From positions 1 to 39,932 of the forward strand of contig DOPM01000050.1 in NCBI GenBank assembly GCA_003513495.1: a DNA stretch of 39,932 nt. Reading direction: 5' to 3'. Made by a program: the position numbers and the translations under genes. Within the stretch, counting starts at the first letter, position 1. Every line of letters begins with the position of its first letter. The notes beneath the pieces are model-generated. The model saw only the letters and a list, made by a program, of their open reading frames with translations, had not been told where the DNA came from and searched no databases. Shown piece by piece: positions 8,751-15,995 of this stretch. The DNA is from Desulfosporosinus sp. (GTDB taxonomy: Bacteria > Bacillota > Desulfitobacteriia > Desulfitobacteriales > Desulfitobacteriaceae).

Positions 8751-9136
8751 TGATTGATGTTTATGGTTTGCTTGCTAATATTATTGAACCTATATGTCCT
8801 TGTTGGGTAGGCCATTATCCAACTGATCAAGAAGGTGAAGATAATAAGGTTTACCCATATGTGGAAATTAAGTTCCCAAATATTCTCCCCAACAATACTT
8901 TCAGTGATAAAAATTTATTGGAAGTAGATATCTGGCATAACAAAGACACGGACATTAGAGAAATAGAAGCAATCGCAGATTCAATTCATAAAGAATTGAA
9001 TTTTTTTAATGTCAATGCTGAAACTTATCAATTAAGCATCAATAGGAATACTCCTTATAGACTTACATTGCCAGATCCTAATATTAAGATTCAACGAAGA
9101 CAATTAAGGTACATAGTCAAGGTTTATCATAAATAA
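8750..9136 (+). CDS. Tail terminator / completion protein
   Basis: A 128-residue protein starting at the ATG overlapping the gp10-like stop. The mix of N-terminal LLANIIEPICPCWVGHYPTD, central VDIWHNKDTDIREIEAIADSIHKEL and an ending RQLRYIVKVYH follows the tail terminator family (gp17/Minor_capsid_3-like), which caps the tail tube. It lies directly before the major tail protein, the expected place. Confidence 0.75.
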   Translation: MIDVYGLLANIIEPICPCWVGHYPTDQEGEDNKVYPYVEIKFPNILPNNTFSDKNLLEVDIWHNKDTDIREIEAIADSIHKELNFFNVNAETYQLSINRNTPYRLTLPDPNIKIQRRQLRYIVKVYHK

Positions 9137-9165
9137 AAAATAAAAATAAAGTGAGGTAATGAAAT

Positions 9166-9729
9166 ATGACAACTCCAAATCCTGTTGGTTTTACAGTAGA
9201 TACTCCTAAACATTTATTGTTAGACACTGGTGCTATCTATACAAATTATGGACTTGCAGGTGAAAAATTATTTGGAGCAGTAGCTTCAGGCAATGAATTT
9301 GATGTAGAAATAAAATCCTATAATGTAAAAGTAGGTGGAATCACTAATACCAATGTAAAAGGATTAAATTTCATAACTGATATTACAGCAAGTTTAAAGG
9401 TTAATATGTTAGAGTTTACCACTGATATTTTAAAGACAGCATTGCAAGGTTCTGCTGTAGATACTGCAACAAATGTAGATTATGATATTATCACTTTACC
9501 TATGAATGGAACTCAAGTATATTTAGAAAATATTGCTTTAGTAACCAGATTGTCAGGTTCAGATAAACCTGTAATTATTATTCTTAAAAATGCTCTTGCT
9601 ACAGGTGGTATAAAACTAAAAGTAGAAGATGCAAAAGACAATGTAATGCCTTTGACATTCGAAGCGTTTTCAGATCCTTTGAATCCAAAAGTTTCTCCTT
9701 TTGAAATTCATTATCCTAAAATTGTTTAA
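9166..9729 (+). CDS. Major tail (tube) protein
   Basis: 187 residues, beta-rich, after the tail completion gene and before the tail chaperone, the fixed position of the tube protein in siphophages. It begins MTTPNPVGFTVDTPKHLLLDTGAIY, contains GGITNTNVKGLNFITDITAS and ends with a polar domain (VMPLTFEAFSDPLNPKVSP). Ribosome site GTGAGGTAA precedes ATG 9166. A strong terminator follows, consistent with a highly expressed structural gene. Confidence 0.85.
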   Translation: MTTPNPVGFTVDTPKHLLLDTGAIYTNYGLAGEKLFGAVASGNEFDVEIKSYNVKVGGITNTNVKGLNFITDITASLKVNMLEFTTDILKTALQGSAVDTATNVDYDIITLPMNGTQVYLENIALVTRLSGSDKPVIIILKNALATGGIKLKVEDAKDNVMPLTFEAFSDPLNPKVSPFEIHYPKIV

Positions 9730-9733
9730 GTAA

Positions 9734-9770
9734 AAGCACCCTAAAATTAAATAGGGTGCTTATTTATTTT
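9734..9770 (+). terminator. Terminator after the major tail gene
   Basis: Perfect 10-bp stem AAGCACCCTA/TAGGGTGCTT with an 8-nt loop and an AT-rich tail TTATTTATTTT. Confidence 0.8.
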
Positions 9771-9802
9771 CATATCAATAAAATAAATGGAGGTTTTTAT
9801 TA

Positions 9803-10129
9803 ATGATTAGCACGGAGAAAGTTTTTGATATGTTGCCTATAGTTGTGGATTTATATGATAAATTGGACTTGGACAGTTATAGAAAAGATATTATAGAAAA
9901 GAATAAAGATAATAAAAACGTAAATAAAGAAATGTTAGGTATTGATTGGTTTAAGTATATCTTGAAAAATTCTGCAAAAGTAAAAGAAGAAGTATTTGAA
10001 ATAGTATCTATTTTTGAAGATAAACCAGTGGAAGAAGTCAAAGCTCAAAGTTTCGGCAAAACAATTAACACGATTAAAGAAATCATAACTGATAAAGAAA
10101 CTATGAGTTTTTTCAAGCAAGCTGTGTAA
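9803..10129 (+). CDS. Tail assembly chaperone (gpG-like)
   Basis: A 108-residue helical acidic/basic protein between the tail tube and tape measure genes, the position of lambda gpG-type chaperones. These bind the tape measure and recruit tail tube subunits. ATG 9803 follows GGAGG. A T-TTT-TTC slippery heptamer (10108-10114) sits five codons before the stop, and a -1 frame stays open for 110 codons beyond it, so a longer gpGT-like fusion of 214 residues is predicted. Confidence 0.85.
   Translation: MISTEKVFDMLPIVVDLYDKLDLDSYRKDIIEKNKDNKNVNKEMLGIDWFKYILKNSAKVKEEVFEIVSIFEDKPVEEVKAQSFGKTINTIKEIITDKETMSFFKQAV
10108..10114 (+). promoter_or_regulatory. -1 programmed ribosomal frameshift site T TTT TTC
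   Basis: In the chaperone reading frame the codons are AGT-TTT-TTC, giving a canonical X-XXY-YYZ heptamer. A single -1 slip moves ribosomes into the 110-codon frame ending at 10446. Position near the end of the short product matches the known gpG/gpGT arrangement in tailed phages. Confidence 0.8.
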
Positions 10130-10446
10130 TAGGTTATTCAAAAACATTAAATCTATTACATAGCAATTATGGTATTAATTCTACATCTAAAATTAAATTA
10201 AAATCACTCACAAGGCTCCTTTTAGATGCTAATAAAAATCATGCAGATAAAAGACTATGGCAACAGTGGTTAGTCGACTATGCAAGGATGGATGGATCTA
10301 CTTTAATCTCATTTGAGCAATATAAAAACAATTTTAAACCAACTGTAAGAAAAGACGAAGTATTAGACAAAGAAAAGATATTAGCTGATGCTGAAATTAT
10401 TAAAAATGCACATCAAAATAGACAACAAAATAACACGACTGAATAA
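10114..10446 (+). CDS. Frameshift extension of the tail assembly chaperone (gpT-like)
   Basis: This frame has no suitable start of its own and is read after the -1 slip. It encodes about 110 residues, including KIKLKSLTRLLLDANKNHAD, RLWQQWLVDYARMDGSTLIS and a polar C-terminus ending in NRQQNNTTE. The mid-part with Trp and Tyr followed by an F-E-Q-Y segment is typical of gpGT-type C-terminal domains that contact the tube protein. The frame ends just before a terminator and the tape measure gene. Confidence 0.8.
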   Translation, partial: QASCVIGYSKTLNLLHSNYGINSTSKIKLKSLTRLLLDANKNHADKRLWQQWLVDYARMDGSTLISFEQYKNNFKPTVRKDEVLDKEKILADAEIIKNAHQNRQQNNTTE

Positions 10447-10482
10447 ATCAACACTTCAATATGAGGTGTTGATTTTATTTTT
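10446..10482 (+). terminator. Terminator between tail chaperone and tape measure genes
   Basis: A 12-bp stem (10446-10457 with 10463-10474, one G-T pair), 5-nt loop and T-rich tail. It begins at the last base of the frameshifted stop codon. Confidence 0.75.
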
Positions 10483-10507
10483 CGTGAGAAAGGAGATGAG
10501 GACATAA

Positions 10508-11164
10508 GTGCAAATATTCTCTTTATTTGGTGAAATATTACTAAATGATAACGAAGTTGAACAAAGATTAGATGATATTGACCAAAGAGCAGAAGGATTG
10601 GGCAAAAGAATTGGCGATGTAGCTTCACAATTTGCTGTAGCAGGTGGAGCTATGGCATTGGCTATTGGTGGATTAGCTGTAAATGCAAGTGATGAATTAC
10701 AGAAATCTCTTAATGGACTTCAAGCTTCAACAGGAATAGCAGATAGTGCTATGAAGGATATGAAAGATTCCATGCTTTCTATCTACAATGCTAATTTTGG
10801 AGAATCTTTTGAAGATATTGGGAAGTCAATGTCTGAAATTGGAAACCAAACTGGAGCAAGTGGTAAAGAGTTAGAAGGCATGACTAAGAATGCTTTAATG
10901 TTGCGTGATACTTTTGATATGGATGTAAAAGAAAGTGTTCGCTCTGTAGATATGATGATGAAGCAATTTGGAATAACTTCAGATGAAGCGTTTAATCTTT
11001 TAGCACAGGGGAGTCAAGCAGGATTAGATAAGAATGGCAATCTTCTTGATTCTATCAATGAATATTCAGTTCATTTCAAACAGCTCGGATTTTCGAGTGT
11101 CGAAATGTTCAACATGATGTCGAACGGCGCAAAATCTGGTGTCTTTGATATAGACAAACTGGGT
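10508..11164 (+). CDS. Tail tape measure protein, exon 1
   Basis: The first 219 codons of the tape measure protein, starting at GTG 10508. They contain the TP901-type N-terminal region: ELQKSLNGLQASTGI, MTKNALMLRDTFDMDVKESV, LGFSSVEMFNMMSNGAKSG. The exon ends after the codons CTG-GGT (Leu-Gly) at 11164. Reading on into the following intron would add only 18 foreign residues (RWLRINLFNCW...) before a stop at 11219-11221. With the intron removed, the frame continues at GAC 11466 to give ...DIDKLG+DAMKEFGIRSKD..., the expected family sequence. The whole protein would be 866 residues. Confidence 0.88.
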
Positions 11165-11465
11165 CGATGGCTCAGGATAAACCTTTTTAATTGCTGGAAA
11201 CCTAAGTTTATCTTTGTATAAATATGGCAATCAGCAGGGAAGCAAATTATTGATGAATTAGCAATAGTTTGAACCTTCAACGACTATCGAAACCGCATCT
11301 TCGGATGAAAGGGAGTAGAGTACACTACAAGCTTATGGTAGTGGAAATGGAAGGTATCTTGTATATCTAGTTATATAGGATAAAGATATAGTCTAATCTT
11401 ATAGGAAACTATAAGCAGTTCATAAGAGAACGGATATAGTTTTGCGTACTATATCGAATACAATG
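11165..11465 (+). ncRNA. Group I self-splicing intron (301 nt) in the tape measure gene
   Basis: P1 forms between the exon end CUGGGU (11159-11164) and the guide sequence GCUCAG (11170-11175), with a U-G pair at the 5' splice site. Core elements: P-like AATTGCTGGAAAC (11189-11201), Q-like AATCAGCAGGGAAGC (11229-11243), R-like TTCAACGACTATCG (from 11277) and S-like AAGATATAGTC (11383-11393). P7 pairs GACTAT (11282-11287) with ATAGTC (11388-11393). P4 pairs GCTG with CAGC. P9 is CTTATAG-GAAA-CTATAAG (11398-11415), and a further hairpin is GATATAGT/ACTATATC (11433-11455). The last base is G (11465), as required. Both exon ends fall on codon borders. No homing endonuclease gene is present. Confidence 0.93.
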
Positions 11466-13409
11466 GACGCAATGAAAGAATTCGGAATCAGAAGCAAAGA
11501 TGGAAGTAAGACTTCAGCCGAAGGATTTCAAGCATTAGGTTTGGATGCAGAAAAAATGACTTCAGCTTTTGCTCAAGGTGGTGATACTGCAAAAGAAGCT
11601 TTTGCAAAAACAGCAGAAGCATTATTTGCATTAGAAGATCCTGTTGCAAAAGAAGCAGCAGGAGTTGCTTTATTTGGCACACAATGGGAAGATGTCGGAG
11701 TTAAAGGTATTCAAGCTTTGACAAATGTTGAAGGTGGAATTAGTAACACTGTTGATGCTTTAGGTAAAATAAATGCAGTTAAATATGACTCTTTAGGTCA
11801 GGCATTTACTGGAATAAAAAGGAATCTAGAAACTGGAATATTAATGCCTATTGGTGATAAAATTCTTCCAAAATTAAACGAGTTTGGAACATGGTTCACT
11901 ACAAATATGCCAGAAATCCAACAAAAAGTTTCTGATATTTTACCAATTGTAGCTACATTGTTAGCCACTCTATTAGCTTATAAAGGTGTAACTTTACTAA
12001 TTGACGGAGTAAGAGCAGCACAAGAACTTTGGAGAAGTGCTGTCGTTGCATGGTCTGCGGTAACTAAAACGGCTACAGCAATTCAATTAGCATTAAATGC
12101 AGCTTGGCTTGCAAATCCCATAGGAATAGTAATAGCATTAGTCGCAGCATTGGTAGCAGGAATAGTCATATTATTTAATAATAATAAAACTTTTCATGAT
12201 TTTATAGTTAAGTCATGGGAAACAATTAAGCAAGTTGTTGGTAGTGCAATTACTTCAGTGATTAATTTTGTTAAGGGATTGGGAACGTCTATATCCCAAA
12301 CTTGGAATGATATTAAAATAAGCACTGAAACTATGTGGAATAATTTAAAAATCTATATTGTTAATTTATGGGAATCTATTTTATTATGGTTTGCTACTCT
12401 TCCTGAAAGACTAAAACAATATGCTATTGATATGTTTTATGCAATGCGAGATGGAGTAACATCAAGTGTTGAAACTGTTAAGAATTCCGTAGTTAATGGT
12501 CTTGAAAAAGCATGGGATTATATCAGAGAATTACCTATTGTGGCTATCGAATGGGGTAAGAATATTATCCAAGGGTTAATAGATGGCATTGGTAATAAAA
12601 TTGAAGCTTTAAAAAACAAGGTTTCAGAGGTAACAAGTGCAATCACTAGTAAAGTTAAAGGACTTTTAGGAATCCAATCACCATCAACAGTTATGAAAGA
12701 AGTTGGGGGATATGTGGTTGATGGGTTAACACTTGGCATTGAGAATAAAACTCCAGATGTTGGAGCAAAGATGGAAGCCATAGCGACAACCATAGCAAAT
12801 AAAGGAGCTTCTTTTATTTCGGCAGCAACTTCTATTGGTCAACAGTTTTCCGAGGCATTGCAATCTAATATCAAAGAACCAACTTATTCTTCTGGATCAG
12901 GTGGTGGAGGAAGTAGTGGTGGTGGTGGTGGTTCAACTTCTTATACTGATGTTCCAGGCGTTGGTAGAGTTGTAACAAATTCGGATGGTAGTGTTAATAC
13001 GGTTGGTACAAAATCTGGTTCATATAATGAAAAGACTGGGCAATATTCGATTACGAATTATAAAACTGGTCAAACATTATATCGAAATGGCTCTAAAGAA
13101 GAATATGAAGAAAACTTTTCTAAGTTTCATGAAGGTGGATGGGTACGGGAAAAACCCAATAACCTACAATTTGGTGAAATTCCTGCTATCCTTCAAGATG
13201 GCGAATATGTTCTAAGTCGTAAAATGATTGATGAAATTGGCAATATGAACGTCAATTCTACAAAGATAGTGGAATCAAAAAATCCCACACATCCTGTTGT
13301 TAATCATAATTACCATTTTGGTAGCATTACGGTTAAATCAGATAATGTAAATAATTTTATATCACAATTGCAAAGTTTAGCAAGACTTACTAATACTCAG
13401 TATTCATAA
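11466..13409 (+). CDS. Tail tape measure protein, exon 2
   Basis: 647 codons after splicing, beginning DAMKEFGIRSKDGSKTSAEG. It completes the TP901-type core (EAAGVALFGTQWEDVGVKG, GQAFTGIKRNLETGILMPIG). A hydrophobic region follows at about residues 150-250 of the exon (LPIVATLLATLLAYKGVTLL; NPIGIVIALVAALVAGIVIL), then ILQDGEYVLSR near the end, a common tape measure C-terminal motif. A Gly/Ser-rich linker (GSGGGGSSGGGGGSTS) precedes the last domain. The protein sets tail length and is thought to aid DNA entry. The in-frame ATG at 11442 lies inside the intron and has no real ribosome site, so separate translation is unlikely. Confidence 0.9.
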   Translation, partial: DAMKEFGIRSKDGSKTSAEGFQALGLDAEKMTSAFAQGGDTAKEAFAKTAEALFALEDPVAKEAAGVALFGTQWEDVGVKGIQALTNVEGGISNTVDALGKINAVKYDSLGQAFTGIKRNLETGILMPIGDKILPKLNEFGTWFTTNMPEIQQKVSDILPIVATLLATLLAYKGVTLLIDGVRAAQELWRSAVVAWSAVTKTATAIQLALNAAWLANPIGIVIALVAALVAGIVILFNNNKTFHDFIVKSWETIKQVVGSAITSVINFVKGLGTSISQTWNDIKISTETMWNNLKIYIVNLWESILLWFATLPERLKQYAIDMFYAMRDGVTSSVETVKNSVVNGLEKAWDYIRELPIVAIEWGKNIIQGLIDGIGNKIEALKNKVSEVTSAITSKVKGLLGIQSPSTVMKEVGGYVVDGLTLGIENKTPDVGAKMEAIATTIANKGASFISAATSIGQQFSEALQSNIKEPTYSSGSGGGGSSGGGGGSTSYTDVPGVGRVVTNSDGSVNTVGTKSGSYNEKTGQYSITNYKTGQTLYRNGSKEEYEENFSKFHEGGWVREKPNNLQFGEIPAILQDGEYVLSRKMIDEIGNMNVNSTKIVESKNPTHPVVNHNYHFGSITVKSDNVNNFISQLQSLARLTNTQYS

Positions 13410-13447
13410 TTTGAACAGGGATTATATATCAATACATAGGTTTATAG

Positions 13448-13485
13448 GGGCTAGGAAGTATAAATCCTAGTCCTTTTATTATTTT
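13448..13485 (+). terminator. Terminator after the tape measure gene
   Basis: A 9-bp stem GGGCTAGGA/TCCTAGTCC (one G-T pair), 8-nt loop and T-rich tail. It ends the structural operon just before the integration genes. Confidence 0.8.
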
Positions 13486-13526
13486 ACAATTATTATTGAC
13501 TAATAGAAAAAGTGAGGTTTACATAG

Positions 13527-13706
13527 ATGTTTAATAATTATAAAGATGTAGTCACTATAAAAGAACTTAAAGAAATGCTTAATGTTGGTAGAGATAAAGC
13601 TTATGCTTTGGTTAACTCGGGAGAAATAAAATCCTTTATGATTGGTAGAGTTATCAAAATACCTAAAAGGAGCATTATCGATTACGTTGAAAGACAGACT
13701 GCTTAA
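13527..13706 (+). CDS. Small helix-turn-helix protein, excisionase-like
   Basis: 59 residues. It carries the MerR/excisionase-type winged helix pattern VVTIKELKEMLNVGRDKAYA, then a short turn, a basic strand (MIGRVIKIPKRS) and IIDYVERQ. This resembles the HTH_17 DNA-binding family, common beside integrases, where such proteins bend att DNA and favour excision. GTGAGG lies 9 nt before ATG 13527. The gene is the first after the structural terminator and is followed by an AbrB-like gene and the integrase. Confidence 0.8.
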   Translation: MFNNYKDVVTIKELKEMLNVGRDKAYALVNSGEIKSFMIGRVIKIPKRSIIDYVERQTA

Positions 13707-13757
13707 TGTTAAACTATTGTAAGTTGGTAGGACAATCTTACTTTAGGAGTGAGTATC

Positions 13758-13925
13758 TTGGTACAATATTTAGCGAAGTTAACTTCAAAAGCGCAAATTG
13801 TAATCCCTCAGGAGGTGAGAAATTTATTGAACCTGAAAAAAGGGGATTATGTTGTTTTTGAGGTTGATGATAATAAAAAAATCTATGTCAAGAAAGGAAG
13901 GATTATCATTGAAACGGAGGATTAA
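13758..13925 (+). CDS. AbrB/SpoVT-type DNA-binding protein
   Basis: 55 residues from TTG 13758, with AGGAGTGAG upstream. The sequence YLAKLTSKAQIVIPQEVRNL, then LNLKKGDYVVFEV and a lysine-rich strand, is the swapped-hairpin AbrB fold found in transition-state regulators and in antitoxins such as MazE-like proteins. No toxin gene partners it; the next gene is the integrase, 6 nt downstream. It may regulate integrase expression. Assignment to the fold is firm, the role is inference. Confidence 0.82.
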   Translation: MVQYLAKLTSKAQIVIPQEVRNLLNLKKGDYVVFEVDDNKKIYVKKGRIIIETED

Positions 13926-13931
13926 CAACGA

Positions 13932-15173
13932 GTGAGAGGCAGCTTGAAAAAACAGGGTAAGATTTGGTATGCAATTGTTTATGTAACCGATGAAAACGGT
14001 AAAAAGAAGCAAAAATGGATTAGTACAGGGTGCGAAAAGAAGCCGGATGCAGAAAAAAAGCTCACTGAAATAGTGAACAAAGTAAACAATAATCAATTTG
14101 TGAATGTTGATAAGCTAACATTTACAGACTTTCTCAAAGATTGGTTAAAGAATGTCATTAGCAAGCAAGTTGAAAGTACAACATGGGAAAGTTATGAATT
14201 GGTTTTGGAGAAGCATGTGATACCTTATTTCACTGAGAATGGCAACCTTCAATTGCAGAAGTTACAAACCATTCATATTCAAAAGTATTATGAGTATAAG
14301 CTTAAAGAAGGCAGGGCTGATGGAAAAGGTGGATTATCCGCAAATACAATTATTAAACATCATGCTAATATTAAAACCGCTTTAGACTATGCTGTAAGAA
14401 TGAATCTAATATCAATTAATCCAGCTAATAACACTGTTTTACCGAAAAAAACCAAGTTCACAGGTAAATTCTATACTGCTGAACAAATGGAGAAACTTTT
14501 TGATATTGTTAAGAATACTCCCATAGAATCGGCTGTAATTATTACAGGTCACTATGGATTAAGAAGGGGTGAAATACTAGGATTAAAATGGGATGCAATT
14601 AATTTCAAAGATAATACTTTGACAATAAGTAAGACGAGAACAAGATTCTCAAAAGAGGCGAAGAAAAAACCTAAAAATGAGTCCAGTATGAGAACATTGC
14701 CATTAATGCCAAAGATCAAGAAATATCTTCAAGACCTAAGAAAGAAGCAGTTTCAAAACAAACAGGAATTTGGTGACGAATATATTGATGAAAATTATGT
14801 TTGTTGTTGGGATAACGGTAAACCATTAGACATCACTTTCACTAATCACAAGTTTAAAGAGATTCTTGAAGATAACAAATTATCTCATATCAGATTTCAC
14901 GATCTCAGACATTCGACTGCTAGTTACCTACTAAAACAAGGTTTAAGTATGAAAGAGGTTCAGATATGGTTAGGTCATGCTGATATGAGTACAACGGCAA
15001 ATATCTATTCCCATGTTGATATGGAGATGAAACAAAATGCAGCTCTTAAGATCAACAACTTATTCGATATTAGTAAACCAAAGAAAAAGGTTAGTAAACC
15101 AAAGAAAAATGAGTCCATTAGTAAACCATTAGTAAAAGATATAGAAAAAGAAAAAAGAGAGATTACAAATTAA
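13932..15173 (+). CDS. int: Phage tyrosine integrase
   Basis: A 413-residue tyrosine recombinase. The N-terminal Arm-binding domain starts MRGSLKKQGKIWYAIVYV; a SAM-like core-binding domain covers about 60-160. The catalytic domain shows Arg in GLRRGEI, HDLRHSTAS and LGHADMSTTANIYSHV, i.e. the R, H-x-x-R, H and Tyr nucleophile set. The C-terminus is a Lys-rich tail with the repeated unit SKPKK. GTG 13932 has GGAGG 11 nt upstream; a TTG at 13944 is an alternative. It ends 40 nt before the 3' end of tRNA-Leu, the presumed target, and is transcribed towards it. Confidence 0.95.
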   Translation: MRGSLKKQGKIWYAIVYVTDENGKKKQKWISTGCEKKPDAEKKLTEIVNKVNNNQFVNVDKLTFTDFLKDWLKNVISKQVESTTWESYELVLEKHVIPYFTENGNLQLQKLQTIHIQKYYEYKLKEGRADGKGGLSANTIIKHHANIKTALDYAVRMNLISINPANNTVLPKKTKFTGKFYTAEQMEKLFDIVKNTPIESAVIITGHYGLRRGEILGLKWDAINFKDNTLTISKTRTRFSKEAKKKPKNESSMRTLPLMPKIKKYLQDLRKKQFQNKQEFGDEYIDENYVCCWDNGKPLDITFTNHKFKEILEDNKLSHIRFHDLRHSTASYLLKQGLSMKEVQIWLGHADMSTTANIYSHVDMEMKQNAALKINNLFDISKPKKKVSKPKKNESISKPLVKDIEKEKREITN

Positions 15174-15213
15174 TTTGTAAATCCCTCAGTAGCTTGCTAT
15201 TACTAAAGAAATG

Positions 15214-15260
15214 TGGTGCGGTCGAGAGGACTTGAACCTCCATGCCCTTGCGAGCACTAG
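15214..15260. other. Probable prophage attachment site at the tRNA-Leu 3' end
   Basis: The integrase gene points at and ends 40 nt from the tRNA-Leu 3' end, and the GC-poor phage DNA stops there. Tyrosine integrases commonly use tRNA 3' ends, with the phage restoring the gene. The core length cannot be set because the other junction is outside the window; the region given is an estimate. Confidence 0.45.
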
Positions 15261-15300
15261 AACCTGAATCTAGCGCGTCTGCCAGTTCCGCCACGACCGC
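15214..15300 (-). tRNA. tRNA-Leu (anticodon CAG)
   Basis: On the minus strand the gene begins GCGGTCGTGGCGGAAC and ends ...GACCGC-A-CCA, with acceptor arms GCGGTCG/CGACCGC. The anticodon stem CTAGA/TCTAG holds loop TTCAGGT, anticodon CAG, reading CUG. A long variable arm (class II, GTGCTCGCAAGGGCAT) and a T-arm GGTTCAAGTCC fit leucine tRNA. CCA is encoded. The phage lies against the 3' end. Confidence 0.97.
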
Positions 15301-15312
15301 GTAACATTGATT

Positions 15313-15341
15313 ATTATATGAGAAGATAGGTGGTTTGTCAA
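15313..15341 (-). promoter_or_regulatory. Consensus sigma-70/A promoter of tRNA-Leu
   Basis: On the minus strand, TTGACA (15336-15341) and TATAAT (15313-15318) are separated by exactly 17 nt. Transcription would start a few bases before the mature tRNA 5' end at 15300. Confidence 0.9.
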
Positions 15342-15453
15342 TTCAATTTTTAACAATATATTTACCAGCGAAAGCTACCGTTATATTGTACCGAATCCCG
15401 TTTATGGTCAACGGATGATCTATGATAGAATAATAACTTATTATGAAAGACTT

Positions 15454-15484
15454 GAAAACTCCTACATTATGGTAGGAGTTTTTC
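15454..15484. terminator. Hairpin with flanking A and T runs, bidirectional terminator
   Basis: Stem AAAACTCCTAC/GTAGGAGTTTT with a 6-nt loop. The A-run and T-run make it work in either direction. It lies between the tRNA promoter and the DUF1294 gene and would stop read-through from the prophage side. Confidence 0.65.
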
Positions 15485-15542
15485 ATTGGAGTTTTGACAA
15501 ACCCTACTAGGAAGGATAGGAGAATCGAAGGAGGAGATGCAA

Positions 15543-15833
15543 ATGAGCATAGAAGTATTTTTAGGGGCCTACTTTGTTTGGAACTGTTACGTTTTTCTTG
15601 CCATGGGAAGGGATAAACGACGGGCAAAAATGAACCGCTGGAGAATTTCGGAATCAAGTTTACTCCTTATGGGGGGGTTAATGGGTGGAGTAGGGCTTTA
15701 TCTGGGAATGAGATTTTTCCATCACAAGACCACTCGCGCAAAATTCAGAGTGGGGTCACCACTCTTAATCTTATTTAATCTTCTAGTAATCGGCCTCTTC
15801 TATTATGTTGGTGTTATAAGCTACGGCTATTAG
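15543..15833 (+). CDS. DUF1294 small membrane protein
   Basis: 96 residues from ATG 15543, chosen over ATG 15537 because AAGGAGGA is then 7 nt upstream. A hydrophobic N-terminus (IEVFLGAYFVWNCYVFLA) is followed by MGRDKRRAKMNRWRISESSLL, the conserved 'DK..A....RIsE..L' DUF1294 motif. Then come a Gly-rich helix (MGGLMGGVGLYLGMRFF), H-K-T-T-x-x-K-F, and a final membrane helix. The family is a widespread inner-membrane protein of unknown role, sometimes fused to a cold-shock domain, which is absent here. It has no evident link to prophage or purine genes. Confidence 0.9.
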   Translation: MSIEVFLGAYFVWNCYVFLAMGRDKRRAKMNRWRISESSLLLMGGLMGGVGLYLGMRFFHHKTTRAKFRVGSPLLILFNLLVIGLFYYVGVISYGY

Positions 15834-15855
15834 CTTTAAGGAATAACAATTAAGT

Positions 15856-15899
15856 TTTATCAAAGTGATAAATAAATAAAGGATATTATCATTTTGAAA
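15856..15899. promoter_or_regulatory. Dyads TATCA-N3-TGATA upstream of the first activator gene
   Basis: A perfect dyad TTTATCA-AAG-TGATAAA lies at 15856-15872, and a one-mismatch copy TATCA-TTT-TGAAA at 15887-15899. They match the dyads before xdhA and the permease, suggesting autoregulation. They lie about 100-140 bp before ATG 15996. No -24/-12 promoter is visible here. Confidence 0.5.
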
Positions 15900-15995
15900 C
15901 GAATAATAAATGATAAGGAAAAAAGTAAGTAGAAGTAACTATTTGTCATATTAAAAGACTTTATGAGAAATAATAGTATTAATGGGGGTAGCTTA

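Larger units (their letters stand above)
1..15213 (+). mobile_element. Prophage, structural half, left part outside window
   Basis: A continuous run of plus-strand genes has the standard siphovirus head-to-tail order: large terminase, portal, Mu F-like head protein, scaffold, capsid, connectors, major tail protein, frameshifted tail chaperone and tape measure. It ends in a tyrosine integrase next to the 3' end of a tRNA-Leu gene. The DNA is visibly more AT-rich than the chromosomal genes that follow. The right boundary is placed at the tRNA 3' end. No second copy of the tRNA end is visible in bases 1-666, so the left boundary is outside the window. Tail-tip and lysis genes are missing between tape measure and integrase, which suggests a defective element unless they lie elsewhere. 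Confidence 0.9.

Noticed and set aside
11165..11465. Frameshift or nonsense mutation making the tape measure a pseudogene
   Set aside because: The inserted segment has full group I intron core pairings and its removal restores the frame exactly.
11442..11465. ATG 11442 as the start of a separate second tape measure protein
   Set aside because: It lies inside the intron 3' hairpin region and lacks a ribosome site.
15063..15130. Tandem repeat in DNA at the end of the integrase gene
   Set aside because: It encodes a short Lys-rich repeat (SKPKK) within the protein tail and needs no separate explanation.
15343..15657. 104-codon minus-strand frame
   Set aside because: It runs through a terminator and overlaps the DUF1294 gene; no ribosome site or family resemblance.
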